A DNA stretch of 64,000 bases from Bacteroides gallinarum DSM 18171 = JCM 13658 (GTDB lineage: Bacteria; Bacteroidota; Bacteroidia; Bacteroidales; Bacteroidaceae). Positions 42,069 through 51,185 of this stretch are shown piece by piece (the first letter of the stretch is position 1; every line of letters starts with the position of its first letter). The position numbers were made by a program, and so were the translations under genes. Under the pieces are notes generated by a model, which did no database searches, was not told the origin of the DNA, and saw nothing but the letters and a program-made list of their open reading frames with translations. Location: contig NZ_KB894118.1 in the NCBI RefSeq assembly GCF_000374365.1, positions 84,732 to 148,731 of the forward strand. The letters run 5' to 3'.

Positions 42069-44261
42069 TTATTCAAAATTTTCATCAAACCAAATAGCAA
42101 TGGGATAGCAGAGCTTGCCATTATTAATTTCTGTTTTTTCATCTGTAATATAGGATATTCTTCCTATTAAAACTCCATTAGCATACTCGCCATTTGCATC
42201 TTTCCAAAGGTTTGGTTGAATAATGACTTTTTTATCAGTTGGGTTAATATAACCGAGGGTTTTATCAAGAGTATTTGGGTTGTCATAATATGACATTGGT
42301 CTTTTTGCACCTGTATTGATAGAAACCCCTACACTTTCATAGAAAGATTTCCAAACATCATTCAAAATAGAGCCTGTAGTGCTGGGTATAACCCCCTCAG
42401 TATCTGTATTTATACTAAAGAAATTAAAGTCTTTTCGGTAATCCATAGCGAACTTGGATAGGTCAGCACCACCTGTTGCTGTTATTGTTGGCTCTACAGA
42501 TTGCCCTCCTTTTTTAGGATTGACTTGAAGAACAAAAGGCTTGTATTCTATAATGGCTGGTTGCTTGCTGCTGTCATAATTAGGATTGTAAGTTTTAATA
42601 AAAACAGGAGCTGTAGCAGTATATGCATCTTCACCTGTTCCACAAGTTGCTTCTACGATGAGCATGCCAACAGTATTTACATTAATGAATCCACTCTCTT
42701 TAAATATCAACTCACCAGTGGTTTCATTAATGTCTGTATCTTTACCAATTGCGACTTCGCTGCTTCCTCCCATTAATGTTTTTCTATAAATTTTCCATTT
42801 AGCAGTTTTTCCATTAAGGGTTGTGGTAGGAACTATTGTAGTATTTTTCATTTCTGCTTTTGATTTAAAAGCATATTGATTTGCATTATCTTTTTCTGGT
42901 AAACCAAGGTTGTTACCATAGTAGAAAGTAAACTTGTTTGGATTGGCGCTAATTGTAAAAGCAATACTAACTGTAGCTTCTCCTTTATCGGCTGTAGGAC
43001 CTACAACTTTAGCATTGATTACATAATTATCAGGAACTAAAGTATTATCAGCTAATATATAAATATCACCTTTTAAAATGTCTATTTCTATTTTCTTATT
43101 ATTGATTTGTTCTTGGATTGCACCTGTATTGTTCTCGAGACTAAAAATAGCTTCTCCGCCTACGAAGTTAGGATTTAGTTTGATTGTATAAGCCTTCTCT
43201 TCATACATATTTGCAGGTACTTCATATGTGAACGTTTCAGGTTGAATAGGTTCTATGAAGTCTACAATCGTTACAGTGTAAGCTTCTGCAAAATCTGTTG
43301 AACCGTATTCATTGGTTACAGTTACATCTATTTTATAAACGTTATCGATGTTAAGCGGGCTATTTTCTGCCAAACTGATTTTACCGGTTTTTTCATCAAT
43401 CGTGAAACCGGTAGCCTCCGGAGTGATAGACTTAATAGCGTAAGTCATTCCTTCCGAACCTTGAATGGTTGGTAATTGTGATTCGTGTGCAGTATTTTGT
43501 TCTACCCGTACAGTGTTAGGCTTATACAATAGATTTAACGGCTTGGAAATTACATTAAATGTTACTGCATCCGGATAAAGGTGTTCTCCGGCTTTAGTCG
43601 TTAACTTTAAGCTTAGAATATACTTTTCTCCGGGAATAATCTTGTCTTTATGGTCAGGATTAAAGGTGATGACACCTGTATTCGAAATAGTGAAATACTT
43701 TATGTACTCTTTGCTTTCGTCTTCGGCAAATTCATATTTAGTGATACTTACATGCTTTTCTGCATCAGTAGTTACTTGTGCACTGGCTTCCCACCAATTT
43801 TCATCTTCCATTTTCACTAACACCTCTGCCGGTTCTACACTGACACCTTCGGGAACGGCTAATAACATGTTTACTTGTACGGCATCTTTAAAGCTGTAAA
43901 ACTTACCATTAGAGTAACAGCCTACACTGATGCTGTAAAGACCCGGTTCCATTGCCTCTGTATTTTGGATAGTAATTTCACCGGTCTCAGCATTTATTAC
44001 GAAATTGTCGTTGTTACTGTAGGTTTCATCATTGAATGTAACGTTAGTAATAGTAAAATCGTATGGCGCACTTCCTTTATATGCTGGTGCTTTTAGTGTA
44101 TAAGACATACTGGGACCTATATCTGTTACTCCCAAATAATGGAGAATAAATCCTGTAGAGTCTGTGGTCTCTGTCTTGTCGCAAGAGACAAAGACGAATG
44201 TCAATGCACTTACTAAGAATATACTTAGTAATCTTGCAGTGTTTAACAATTTAGATTTCAT
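42069..44261 (-). CDS. Surface glycan-binding lipoprotein of the heparin locus
   Basis: 730 residues. Lipobox FVSC (Cys27) followed by DKTE. The body consists of repeated cadherin/Ig-like beta-sandwich modules of about 90-100 residues, each with a TGxI turn (INAETGEITIQN, ISNTGVITFNP, DEKTGKISLAEN, NETTGELIFKES). The C-terminal ~150 residues form a distinct domain ending PIAIWFDENFE, probably the glycan-binding end. By position it corresponds to the recalled BT4661. The DNA is clearly more AT-rich and its codons more A/T-ending than SusC and GH88 around it. Confidence 0.88.
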   Translation of the reverse strand: MKSKLLNTARLLSIFLVSALTFVFVSCDKTETTDSTGFILHYLGVTDIGPSMSYTLKAPAYKGSAPYDFTITNVTFNDETYSNNDNFVINAETGEITIQNTEAMEPGLYSISVGCYSNGKFYSFKDAVQVNMLLAVPEGVSVEPAEVLVKMEDENWWEASAQVTTDAEKHVSITKYEFAEDESKEYIKYFTISNTGVITFNPDHKDKIIPGEKYILSLKLTTKAGEHLYPDAVTFNVISKPLNLLYKPNTVRVEQNTAHESQLPTIQGSEGMTYAIKSITPEATGFTIDEKTGKISLAENSPLNIDNVYKIDVTVTNEYGSTDFAEAYTVTIVDFIEPIQPETFTYEVPANMYEEKAYTIKLNPNFVGGEAIFSLENNTGAIQEQINNKKIEIDILKGDIYILADNTLVPDNYVINAKVVGPTADKGEATVSIAFTISANPNKFTFYYGNNLGLPEKDNANQYAFKSKAEMKNTTIVPTTTLNGKTAKWKIYRKTLMGGSSEVAIGKDTDINETTGELIFKESGFINVNTVGMLIVEATCGTGEDAYTATAPVFIKTYNPNYDSSKQPAIIEYKPFVLQVNPKKGGQSVEPTITATGGADLSKFAMDYRKDFNFFSINTDTEGVIPSTTGSILNDVWKSFYESVGVSINTGAKRPMSYYDNPNTLDKTLGYINPTDKKVIIQPNLWKDANGEYANGVLIGRISYITDEKTEINNGKLCYPIAIWFDENFE

Positions 44262-44274
44262 ATTAAAAGAGTTG

Positions 44275-46452
44275 TTAGTTTAAAGTATATTGTAATCTAT
44301 GTTCTGCCCCGTTTACAGTTACTTTGACAGAGGCTCCGTTGTCGCTATAACTGCCGTTGAATTCAGCGGTAATATCTTCTTTTTCACTCATATTTCCGTT
44401 TACTGGAAGAATAACCGTAATGAAACGGACATTTTCGCTTGCTGCTTTTTCACTGTAAATCGTATATGAATTGCGTTCTTTGTAATTGCCGTCTACGGCA
44501 TAGGCTATACGTCCTGTATAGCTTCCGTCTGTATTAAAGGGGCGGAGTTCTATGTCTTTGCCCGTGTCGGGGAATGTACGTACAATGATATTATTCTTAT
44601 CGCTGAAATCAGTATGCGCACCTTTTTTATCCTTGTCGATAACAATTTCACTGTCGCTTCCTTCACAGAGGTTGAAACTCAGATAAACAGGATTATCGAT
44701 ATTGCCGATAGCTTCGTCTACTAATACGAAGAATTCTTTATTGACAAAGAATACGGCACGACGATGTTTCAGGTCGGGGTAACCTTGATTTTCAAAAACA
44801 ATGGTTTCTATGTTACCTTCTTCGGAGAACAATAGCTTACCGTCTGCTTTACTTATGTTCTTTTTCCACTCCCTACTGGGGTTATCCATATCTTTCAGAG
44901 TTAGCGTATTATGTTTGTCCGTACCACGGAACCAGTTGCGGAGTTCGTTGTCTCCGCCGGAGGTATAATAAGTGCATACGCCGGAATCAGGGAAGAAATT
45001 ACGCCCATTGATATAAAGTTCGAATGTACCGTTGTCTGCTTGGTTGTGGCTCCATGAGTCCATGGAAGTGGAGATGTCATTGCTCTTGTTATTACTTAGA
45101 ATCATGACTGTGGAGGAGGGAGTCCAGCCGTTACGCATAATGTAGAAACCTGCGTCTTCAAAAAGTTTCAAATCGTTGCCCGGAGTATTTCCTACGGTCG
45201 TTCCACCATTGACGGCATTTGCCATGTATTTGAACTCTTCACTGTCAGGGAACAATTCTACATATCTTCTGAAATTTCTGGAAAGGGTACTACGATTCCA
45301 GTTGCTTTTCCAGGAATCATTGAAGGAAGGCACTACGTAATCGTCCAATCCGCCTTTGGATTTTCTGAAATAGTTCGGATAAGTAAAGTACATTACCACT
45401 TCGGCAGCTTTACGCAAGTAAGTAGAGAAATCGTTTGAAACAAGGTTGGGCTGATTGTTTTCTTGGGCAAGCTTCATTGCATTATAAAAATCGGCAATGG
45501 CACTAATATGATAATGTAGCGACATCTCTTTGTGCCAGCCGTCGGTCATGAACTGGGTTTTTACTTCTGCTCCCAGCGTATTGTAACCGGTGGTTTTCCA
45601 TGTCTCTGCATTCTTGAATTCGGGCATCAGTACTCCTGCATTAGCCAAAGCACCTCCTTGAGTAATCAATATATTGCCGCTTTGTGCATAAGGGTACTGC
45701 ACCAGAAAATCCGCTTGCTCGGCAAATGACGCTAAAAAGGTTGTGAGCCATTCTGGGGTGAAATTGGTGGAATTTTTAAAGTATTCCAGCAACTCTACCT
45801 GGTCGTTGAGGCGTGAGGCTACTTGTAATTGCCACCAAGATGTTTCGTTTGTACCGGTTTCCGGTTTAGGATTGGCTGTAATCCAGTTGCCATATACTTC
45901 TATCCACGAATTGATGTATTTTTCGTCTTTACTCTTGTGATAAGCTTTTGCTTGAGGGATAAACCATTGGTGGCGGTGAAGTTGTTTTTGGTATTCGTCA
46001 CTTGCACCTTTGGGTGAGTAAGTCCAGTCTATTGTCCCGTCTTTTTTTACAGAATACGGCTTTTTCTCATCTACGTTTTCATAGAAGTTGTTTACGTGGA
46101 AGCGATAATCTTCTAAGGCGTAATCTGCTTTTAATTGGTCGTCGTCGCTAATGGTTACATCGACCAGCGAAAGGTTAGGATTCGTCACATTAGTCCGTGT
46201 CCGGTAGTATTCCAGCAAGGCACTGGCGGCAAGATAATTCTCGCCTGCTTCATAATATTGCTTTACTTGTTCCAGACCAGGATAGTCGAGGTTGAGTTGC
46301 TCAAAAACAGAAGCGTTCAGCTCTGCGTCCGTTTTGTTTTCAGGGGTTAGTTCCGGGCTGATGTTTCCGCCTGTTGCGAAATCTTCTTCATCGTCGACAC
46401 ATCCGGAGAATGCAAACAATGCGAACAAACAAATAAGAAAAGTGTTCTTCAT
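44275..46452 (-). CDS. Surface heparinase II/III-family lyase (PL12), lipoprotein
   Basis: 725 residues. Lipobox FSGC (Cys18) followed by VDDEED predicts outer-surface anchoring, unlike the second PL12 of this locus. The toroid domain has Asn260 in YAQSGNILITQ and Tyr314 in LHYHISA, matching the catalytic Asn/Tyr pair of PL12. The C-terminal beta domain has SHNQADNGTFELYINGR and FRGTDKHNTLTLKD. It is the first gene of the SusCD operon and, by position, corresponds to the recalled BT4662. It would make the first cuts in heparan/heparin chains outside the cell. Confidence 0.94.
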   Translation of the reverse strand: MKNTFLICLFALFAFSGCVDDEEDFATGGNISPELTPENKTDAELNASVFEQLNLDYPGLEQVKQYYEAGENYLAASALLEYYRTRTNVTNPNLSLVDVTISDDDQLKADYALEDYRFHVNNFYENVDEKKPYSVKKDGTIDWTYSPKGASDEYQKQLHRHQWFIPQAKAYHKSKDEKYINSWIEVYGNWITANPKPETGTNETSWWQLQVASRLNDQVELLEYFKNSTNFTPEWLTTFLASFAEQADFLVQYPYAQSGNILITQGGALANAGVLMPEFKNAETWKTTGYNTLGAEVKTQFMTDGWHKEMSLHYHISAIADFYNAMKLAQENNQPNLVSNDFSTYLRKAAEVVMYFTYPNYFRKSKGGLDDYVVPSFNDSWKSNWNRSTLSRNFRRYVELFPDSEEFKYMANAVNGGTTVGNTPGNDLKLFEDAGFYIMRNGWTPSSTVMILSNNKSNDISTSMDSWSHNQADNGTFELYINGRNFFPDSGVCTYYTSGGDNELRNWFRGTDKHNTLTLKDMDNPSREWKKNISKADGKLLFSEEGNIETIVFENQGYPDLKHRRAVFFVNKEFFVLVDEAIGNIDNPVYLSFNLCEGSDSEIVIDKDKKGAHTDFSDKNNIIVRTFPDTGKDIELRPFNTDGSYTGRIAYAVDGNYKERNSYTIYSEKAASENVRFITVILPVNGNMSEKEDITAEFNGSYSDNGASVKVTVNGAEHRLQYTLN

Positions 46453-46496
46453 ACGTTAGTTGTTTTTTATTAGTAAAAGTTTAATTTTTCTTGTCG

Positions 46497-46504
46497 CAAA
46501 TATA
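46497..46504 (-). promoter_or_regulatory. Candidate -7 box for the PL12-SGBP-SusC-SusD operon
   Basis: Minus strand TATATTTG matches TAnnTTTG about 45 bases ahead of the PL12 start. The hybrid two-component regulator encoded just upstream is the expected activator and should bind further up, in 46505-46710, where I see no obvious direct repeat. Confidence 0.5.
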
Positions 46505-46710
46505 TTACATTGAATTTTAATAGATAATTCGTCTTGTTTATGCTTTTTTAGAAATCTGAATATTATTATTAAAGTTGTTGAATGAAATATTAGATTTGTT
46601 GAAAAGGCTTGTTTGAGATGCTCTGTGAGGGGAATTTTATGTGAATACGAGTAGTATTTCTGTATCCGATAATACCGGGTTTTACCGTAGGTGAACGGAT
46701 TATTTTAAAA

Positions 46711-46840
46711 TGCCGCACCTTATCTCCCGAAAGTGCAGGCATTTGCATCGGAAACTCCGGGCTTTTTGAATGTTATAGTGTGGCATTTTGGTTGTAAAGA
46801 TGCGGTGTTTCGGATGCTAACGTGTGGGGTTATTGAAGAT
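46711..46840. repeat. 22-bp-phased degenerate array D
   Basis: Five copies keep a 22-base phase, marked by GC or GG dinucleotides at 46739, 46761, 46783, 46805 and 46827 inside the forms TGCAGGCATTTG, CTCCGGGCTTTT, TGTGGCATTTTG, TGCGGTGTTTCG and CGTGTGGGGTTA; a weaker sixth starts at 46711. The array abuts the terminator at 46841. Together with the promoter at 46497 and the terminator it accounts for most of the 498-base gap 46453-46950; 46505-46710 shows nothing recognisable. Confidence 0.65.
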
Positions 46841-46884
46841 AAACCGTCTTGCAGGATAAAATCTTTTATCCTGCAAGACGGTTT
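46841..46884 (-). terminator. Terminator of the hybrid two-component gene
   Basis: A perfect 21-bp stem with a two-base loop: AAACCGTCTTGCAGGATAAA at 46841-46860 pairs with TTTATCCTGCAAGACGGTTT ending at 46884. It lies 66 bases past the stop of the sensor-regulator gene. T-rich sequence on both sides suggests it can act in either direction. Confidence 0.88.
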
Positions 46885-46950
46885 TATTTGCCTCATGGGC
46901 TGATTGTTTTCGTCCCATAAGGTAAATATATCCGTATCGTGGGGCTATGG

Positions 46951-49900
46951 CTATCCTTTAGCCTTCTTTATATACTCCGTTGGTAGGCAACCTACATATT
47001 TCTTGAAACAGGTTGCAAAGTAGGAGGACGAGTTGAAACCTACCATGCTGCTTACCTCGGCTACCGTATAACGTCCGCTTTTCAGGAGTTCGGTAGCTTT
47101 CTTGAACCGTACTTTGCGGATGAAGTCGATAGCGGACTCTCCGGTAATCGCTTTTAGTTTCAGGTGCAGGTTGGAACGGCTCATGTTCATCTTTTGGGCA
47201 AATTCGTCGGTAGAGAACTCGATGTTGTCGATGTTCTCTTCTACGATGCTTACGGCACGTTTCAGCAGCTCCTCGTCCATTGCGTTGAAGGTTATCTTTT
47301 CCGGCTCCACTTCCAGCGATTTGGCATACCGTTCGAGCATGTGCCGGCGGGTACGCATCATGTTCTGTATCTTGGAGGTGAGGACAGTAATGGCGAACGG
47401 CTTGGGGATATAATCGTCCGCACCTACTTGCAGCCCTTCCAACTGGTCTTTTATGTCGGTCTTGGCAGACAGGATAATAACCGGGATGTGGCAGGTACGG
47501 ATATTCTGCTTTATGTTCTTGCACAGCTTGATACCGTCCATTACAGGCATCATGACATCGGTGATGATGATATCCACTTCGTTGTTCTTCAGTTTTTCCA
47601 GTGCTTCTTCGCCGTTTCCTGCTTCCAGCGTGTTGAACAGGTCGGCAAGGCCGCTGCTGAGGTAATGGCGGATTTCCTGGTTGTCTTCCACGATAAGGAT
47701 AGTACCGCGCTTCTTGTCGCCCGTTTCTATGGCTTCATTCTCCATTTTCTCCGTATCGATGAAATACATATCCTTGGAGTTGGTGGAGTAGACTTGCACT
47801 TCCTCCTCCGGCGTATGGGAGTCCGCCCGTTCGGAAGCTTTGTATACGGACGGGTCTTGCGGCAGATATACGGAGAACGTGCTCCCTTTGCCTTCCTCGC
47901 TTTCCAGCTCGATACGGCCGTGGTGCAAATCTACTAAGCGCTGTACCAGCGAAAGCCCTATTCCGCTTCCTATATGCTGGCTCTCTATCTGGTAGAAACG
48001 CTCGAATACCTTGCCCTGCTTATTGATAGGAATGCCGATACCGGTGTCGCTGACTTGCAGTACCAGGTAATTGTTCTCTTCTTTCAGGGTAACGGTGATA
48101 CTCTTGCCGCTGTCCGTATATTTGAAAGCGTTGGACAAGAGGTTGTTGACTATCAGTTCCAGGTAGTTGGGGTCGAAAAGCTCCTCCTTCTCCTCCAGCT
48201 CGGAGTGGAAAGCGTAACTTATCTCTTTGTGGCGTGCCAGTTTGTCGTAATACAGGAAGTTTTCGCGTATCAGCCGGTAGGCATTGCCTTTCTTTACCTT
48301 CAACTCGAAAACACCGAGTTCGGCGCGGCGGTAGTCCATAAGCTGGTTTACGAGATGCAGCAGGCGGTTGGCGTTCCGCTGGATGTATTCCAGTTGGTTA
48401 CGGGTCCAGCGGTCGTTGATTTTGCTGATAACCTCTTGCAGCGGCGCCAGGATTAAGGTGAGCGGCGTACGGAGCTCGTGCGAGATGTTGATGAAGAAGC
48501 GCATTTTCATCTGGCTGATTTCTTCGCGATGCTCCTTGTCGCGGCGTTCTATCTCCAACTCCGCTTCCATGCTTTTGCGCAGCCAGAAGAAGCGGAACAC
48601 GAAAGTGATGAAGCTGATAAAGAGGATGAAGAACAGGACGATAGCCCACCATGTTTTGTACCACACGGGCAGTATGATGATTTTTAGTACGGTGGGCGTA
48701 GTATTCCATTTGCCGTCGTTGTTGGCAGCTTTCACCATGAAATGGTATGTGCCGTGGGGCAGGTTGGAGTACGACACCGTGCGCTTGTCCGTGAGGTAAT
48801 ACCACTCTTTGTCGTAACCGTCTAATTTATAGGCGAAAGTGTTGTGCCTGCCGGAGATGTAATTGGATACGACGAACTCCAGGGAGAAGGCCGACTGCCA
48901 GGATTTCAGCGTAATGCTTTTCGTGTCGCTGATGTTCTTGGTAAGGATGCCGGTTTCATCGTCCGGGCGGACGATTTTGTTGAACAGCTCCAGCCTGGTG
49001 ATGACTACCGGTGGGGTATAGGGGTTGTCCAGCAACAGTTCGGGGCGGAAGGTGGTGAGGCCGTTGATACCGCCGAAGTACATTTCGCCGTCGGAAGTGC
49101 GGTAGCAGGAGGAGGTGTTGAACTGGTTGCTTTGCAGTCCGTCGGCTTCGGTGAAGTTACGGAATTTCTCCGTTTCCGGATTGAAGCATGAGATACCCCG
49201 GTTGGTGCTCAGCCATAAACGCCCGTAAGAGTCCTCGAGTATGCCGTAGACTACGTTGTTGGGCAGGCCGTTGGCTGTGGTGTAACGTTTGATTTGCTTG
49301 TTCTTTTCGTTGAAACAGTAAAAGCCTTCGCGTGTGCCCACCCAGATTAAACCGTTGGCGGCTTCGTATATGTAGTTTGTGAATGCCTTTGTTACGTTGG
49401 AGGTAGGTAACACCGGTACTTTCCGTATGTCTGTGCCGTGCTGCCTGAATACGGATACCCCTTCCTCGCCGCCTATCCAGAGGCGTTGTTGGGAATCGCG
49501 GAACAAGGTCGTAATCTTCTGGACGGTGATAGGTGTACCGTCTTCCTCCCGGGTTATGGTGGTGAAGCTCCGTTGTTCCGGGTTGAAGTGTACGAGGGCG
49601 CTTAATGTGCCTAAAAGGAAATTGTTCTCTCCGTCGGGGAGAATGGCATATACATTTTCGTTGACTAACCGGCTGTTGCGCTGGTTGAAGTTCTCGATGC
49701 GCCCGCTGTTACGGTGCAGGATGCTTAAGCCGCCGGCGTGTGCGCCCGTATATACCAGTCCTCTCTGCTCGTCCACATATACGGACTTGATGTTGTTGGA
49801 ACCGAAGCCGTCTTCGCGTTGGTTCTCTTGCAGTGTGTAATGGACAAATCGCTGGCTGTCGGGCATGTACAAGTTCAGTCCGCCGTCATTGGTTCCTATC

Positions 49901-51015
49901 CACAGGTTTTTCTGCCTGTCTTCCACGATGCAGCTTACAACGTTGTCGCTCAGTGAGTTCTTGAAGGGAATGCGTTCTATGTTTTTAAAGCGGTTGCGGA
50001 TAGGGTGGTAGTAGTTCAGCCCGCCGAAGTAAGTCCCCAGCCACATGCCGCCTTGCGAGTCCATGAAGATACTGCGTACCGAACGTTGCGAAAGGCTGCC
50101 GCTCTCTACCGGGTTGCTGCTGTAGGACATGAAGGAGTCGTTGCCTTCGTGGTAGATATTGAGGTCGTTGAAAGTACCTACCCACAGGCGGTTTTGCGAA
50201 TCCAGCGCCAGCGAACGGATGTAGTTGGAACTGATACTCTGTGGGTCGGAGGGGGAGTGCCTGTAAATCTTTACTTCCCGGGTCTTGGGGTTGACAAGGA
50301 AAAGCCCGGAACCTTCCGTGGCTATCCATATGCGGGTGGGGGATTGCTGAAGTATGCTTTGAATCTGTTTGCTGCTGGGTATGTAAGTAAGTTTTTCAAG
50401 CTTTTTCTGCGTAATGGAGTAGCTGTACAGACCGTCCGACGGCGTGCCGATATAAATTTGGTCGCCGTGCCTGTAAAGGGCGGATGCTATCATCTTGTGC
50501 ATCGCTGTACTGAAAACATCGTTTACGAACCGGGTTGTGGGGATGTCGAATAAAGTCAGCCCCTCCAGCGTGCTGATAAGCAACTGCTCCGGCGACAGCT
50601 CTACGATACCGTTGACTTGCAGGTGCTTGCCGTTCTTTTCGTAGTAGAAATTCTGGAATTTGTCTTTTTCCTCATCGTAGTAGGACAAGCCGTCGCGCGT
50701 ACCAATCCATACGCGCCCCTTGCTGTCGGTCATAACGATACGGGCTATGTCGTTGGCGATGCTGTTCGGGTCGTTTTCATCGTGCTGGTAAACTGTGAAT
50801 GCGTATCCGTCGTATTTGTTGACACCGTCGTAGGTGGCGAACCACATATTGCCGAGCTTATCTTGTGCTATGGAGAATACTGTGCTTTGCGACAAGCCGT
50901 CGTTGATAGATATATAAGAAAAATTTATTTGTCCCCAGGCTTCCGAATAAGCATAAGAGACTCCTGCCGTGCATAAAAGAAGCAGGATAGTGGCTATCTT
51001 TTTAAGGTTACTCAT
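46951..51015 (-). CDS. Hybrid two-component sensor-regulator (HTCS) of the heparin locus
   Basis: 1354 residues from the Met at 51015. An upstream ATG at 51045 is possible, but a -7 box overlaps it and 51015 gives a compact signal peptide (MSNLKKIATILLLLC). Periplasmic part: two seven-bladed Reg_prop propellers (about 20-660; repeated LWIGT-type strands) and a Y_Y_Y domain (about 705-775). One membrane segment at about 787-811, HisKA with His846 in ISHELRTPLTL, HATPase (GSGIGLSLVQRLV), receiver with Asp1153 in IITDVMMPVMDG, and a C-terminal AraC helix-turn-helix (about 1250-1354). It senses an imported oligosaccharide and activates the locus. By position it matches the recalled BT4663. Confidence 0.95.
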   Translation of the reverse strand: MSNLKKIATILLLLCTAGVSYAYSEAWGQINFSYISINDGLSQSTVFSIAQDKLGNMWFATYDGVNKYDGYAFTVYQHDENDPNSIANDIARIVMTDSKGRVWIGTRDGLSYYDEEKDKFQNFYYEKNGKHLQVNGIVELSPEQLLISTLEGLTLFDIPTTRFVNDVFSTAMHKMIASALYRHGDQIYIGTPSDGLYSYSITQKKLEKLTYIPSSKQIQSILQQSPTRIWIATEGSGLFLVNPKTREVKIYRHSPSDPQSISSNYIRSLALDSQNRLWVGTFNDLNIYHEGNDSFMSYSSNPVESGSLSQRSVRSIFMDSQGGMWLGTYFGGLNYYHPIRNRFKNIERIPFKNSLSDNVVSCIVEDRQKNLWIGTNDGGLNLYMPDSQRFVHYTLQENQREDGFGSNNIKSVYVDEQRGLVYTGAHAGGLSILHRNSGRIENFNQRNSRLVNENVYAILPDGENNFLLGTLSALVHFNPEQRSFTTITREEDGTPITVQKITTLFRDSQQRLWIGGEEGVSVFRQHGTDIRKVPVLPTSNVTKAFTNYIYEAANGLIWVGTREGFYCFNEKNKQIKRYTTANGLPNNVVYGILEDSYGRLWLSTNRGISCFNPETEKFRNFTEADGLQSNQFNTSSCYRTSDGEMYFGGINGLTTFRPELLLDNPYTPPVVITRLELFNKIVRPDDETGILTKNISDTKSITLKSWQSAFSLEFVVSNYISGRHNTFAYKLDGYDKEWYYLTDKRTVSYSNLPHGTYHFMVKAANNDGKWNTTPTVLKIIILPVWYKTWWAIVLFFILFISFITFVFRFFWLRKSMEAELEIERRDKEHREEISQMKMRFFINISHELRTPLTLILAPLQEVISKINDRWTRNQLEYIQRNANRLLHLVNQLMDYRRAELGVFELKVKKGNAYRLIRENFLYYDKLARHKEISYAFHSELEEKEELFDPNYLELIVNNLLSNAFKYTDSGKSITVTLKEENNYLVLQVSDTGIGIPINKQGKVFERFYQIESQHIGSGIGLSLVQRLVDLHHGRIELESEEGKGSTFSVYLPQDPSVYKASERADSHTPEEEVQVYSTNSKDMYFIDTEKMENEAIETGDKKRGTILIVEDNQEIRHYLSSGLADLFNTLEAGNGEEALEKLKNNEVDIIITDVMMPVMDGIKLCKNIKQNIRTCHIPVIILSAKTDIKDQLEGLQVGADDYIPKPFAITVLTSKIQNMMRTRRHMLERYAKSLEVEPEKITFNAMDEELLKRAVSIVEENIDNIEFSTDEFAQKMNMSRSNLHLKLKAITGESAIDFIRKVRFKKATELLKSGRYTVAEVSSMVGFNSSSYFATCFKKYVGCLPTEYIKKAKG

Positions 51016-51042
51016 TATAAGACCGTAAAATTTATGATGCAT

Positions 51043-51100
51043 CAAAGATAGTAATATCTTTCAAAATTTCGATATGTTACGGATGATTTACACAAATATA
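51043..51100 (-). promoter_or_regulatory. Candidate -7 boxes for the sensor-regulator gene
   Basis: Two minus-strand matches to TAnnTTTG: TATCTTTG at 51050-51043 and TATATTTG at 51100-51093. The first would place the start of transcription near 51036 and so require the ATG at 51015; the second allows either ATG. Confidence 0.4.
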
Positions 51101-51146
51101 GGGTTTTCCGAAACAAATAAGGGGTGGGGGTGAGGGATAGCTTTCG

Positions 51147-51154
51147 TACTTTTG
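51147..51154 (+). promoter_or_regulatory. Candidate -7 box for heparinase I
   Basis: TACTTTTG matches TAnnTTTG 31 bases ahead of the ATG at 51186. The -33 position is G-rich, which is typical of promoters that need an activator. Confidence 0.55.
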
Positions 51155-51185
51155 CGGTATGGTTTAAGTTTAATATCAAAATAGG

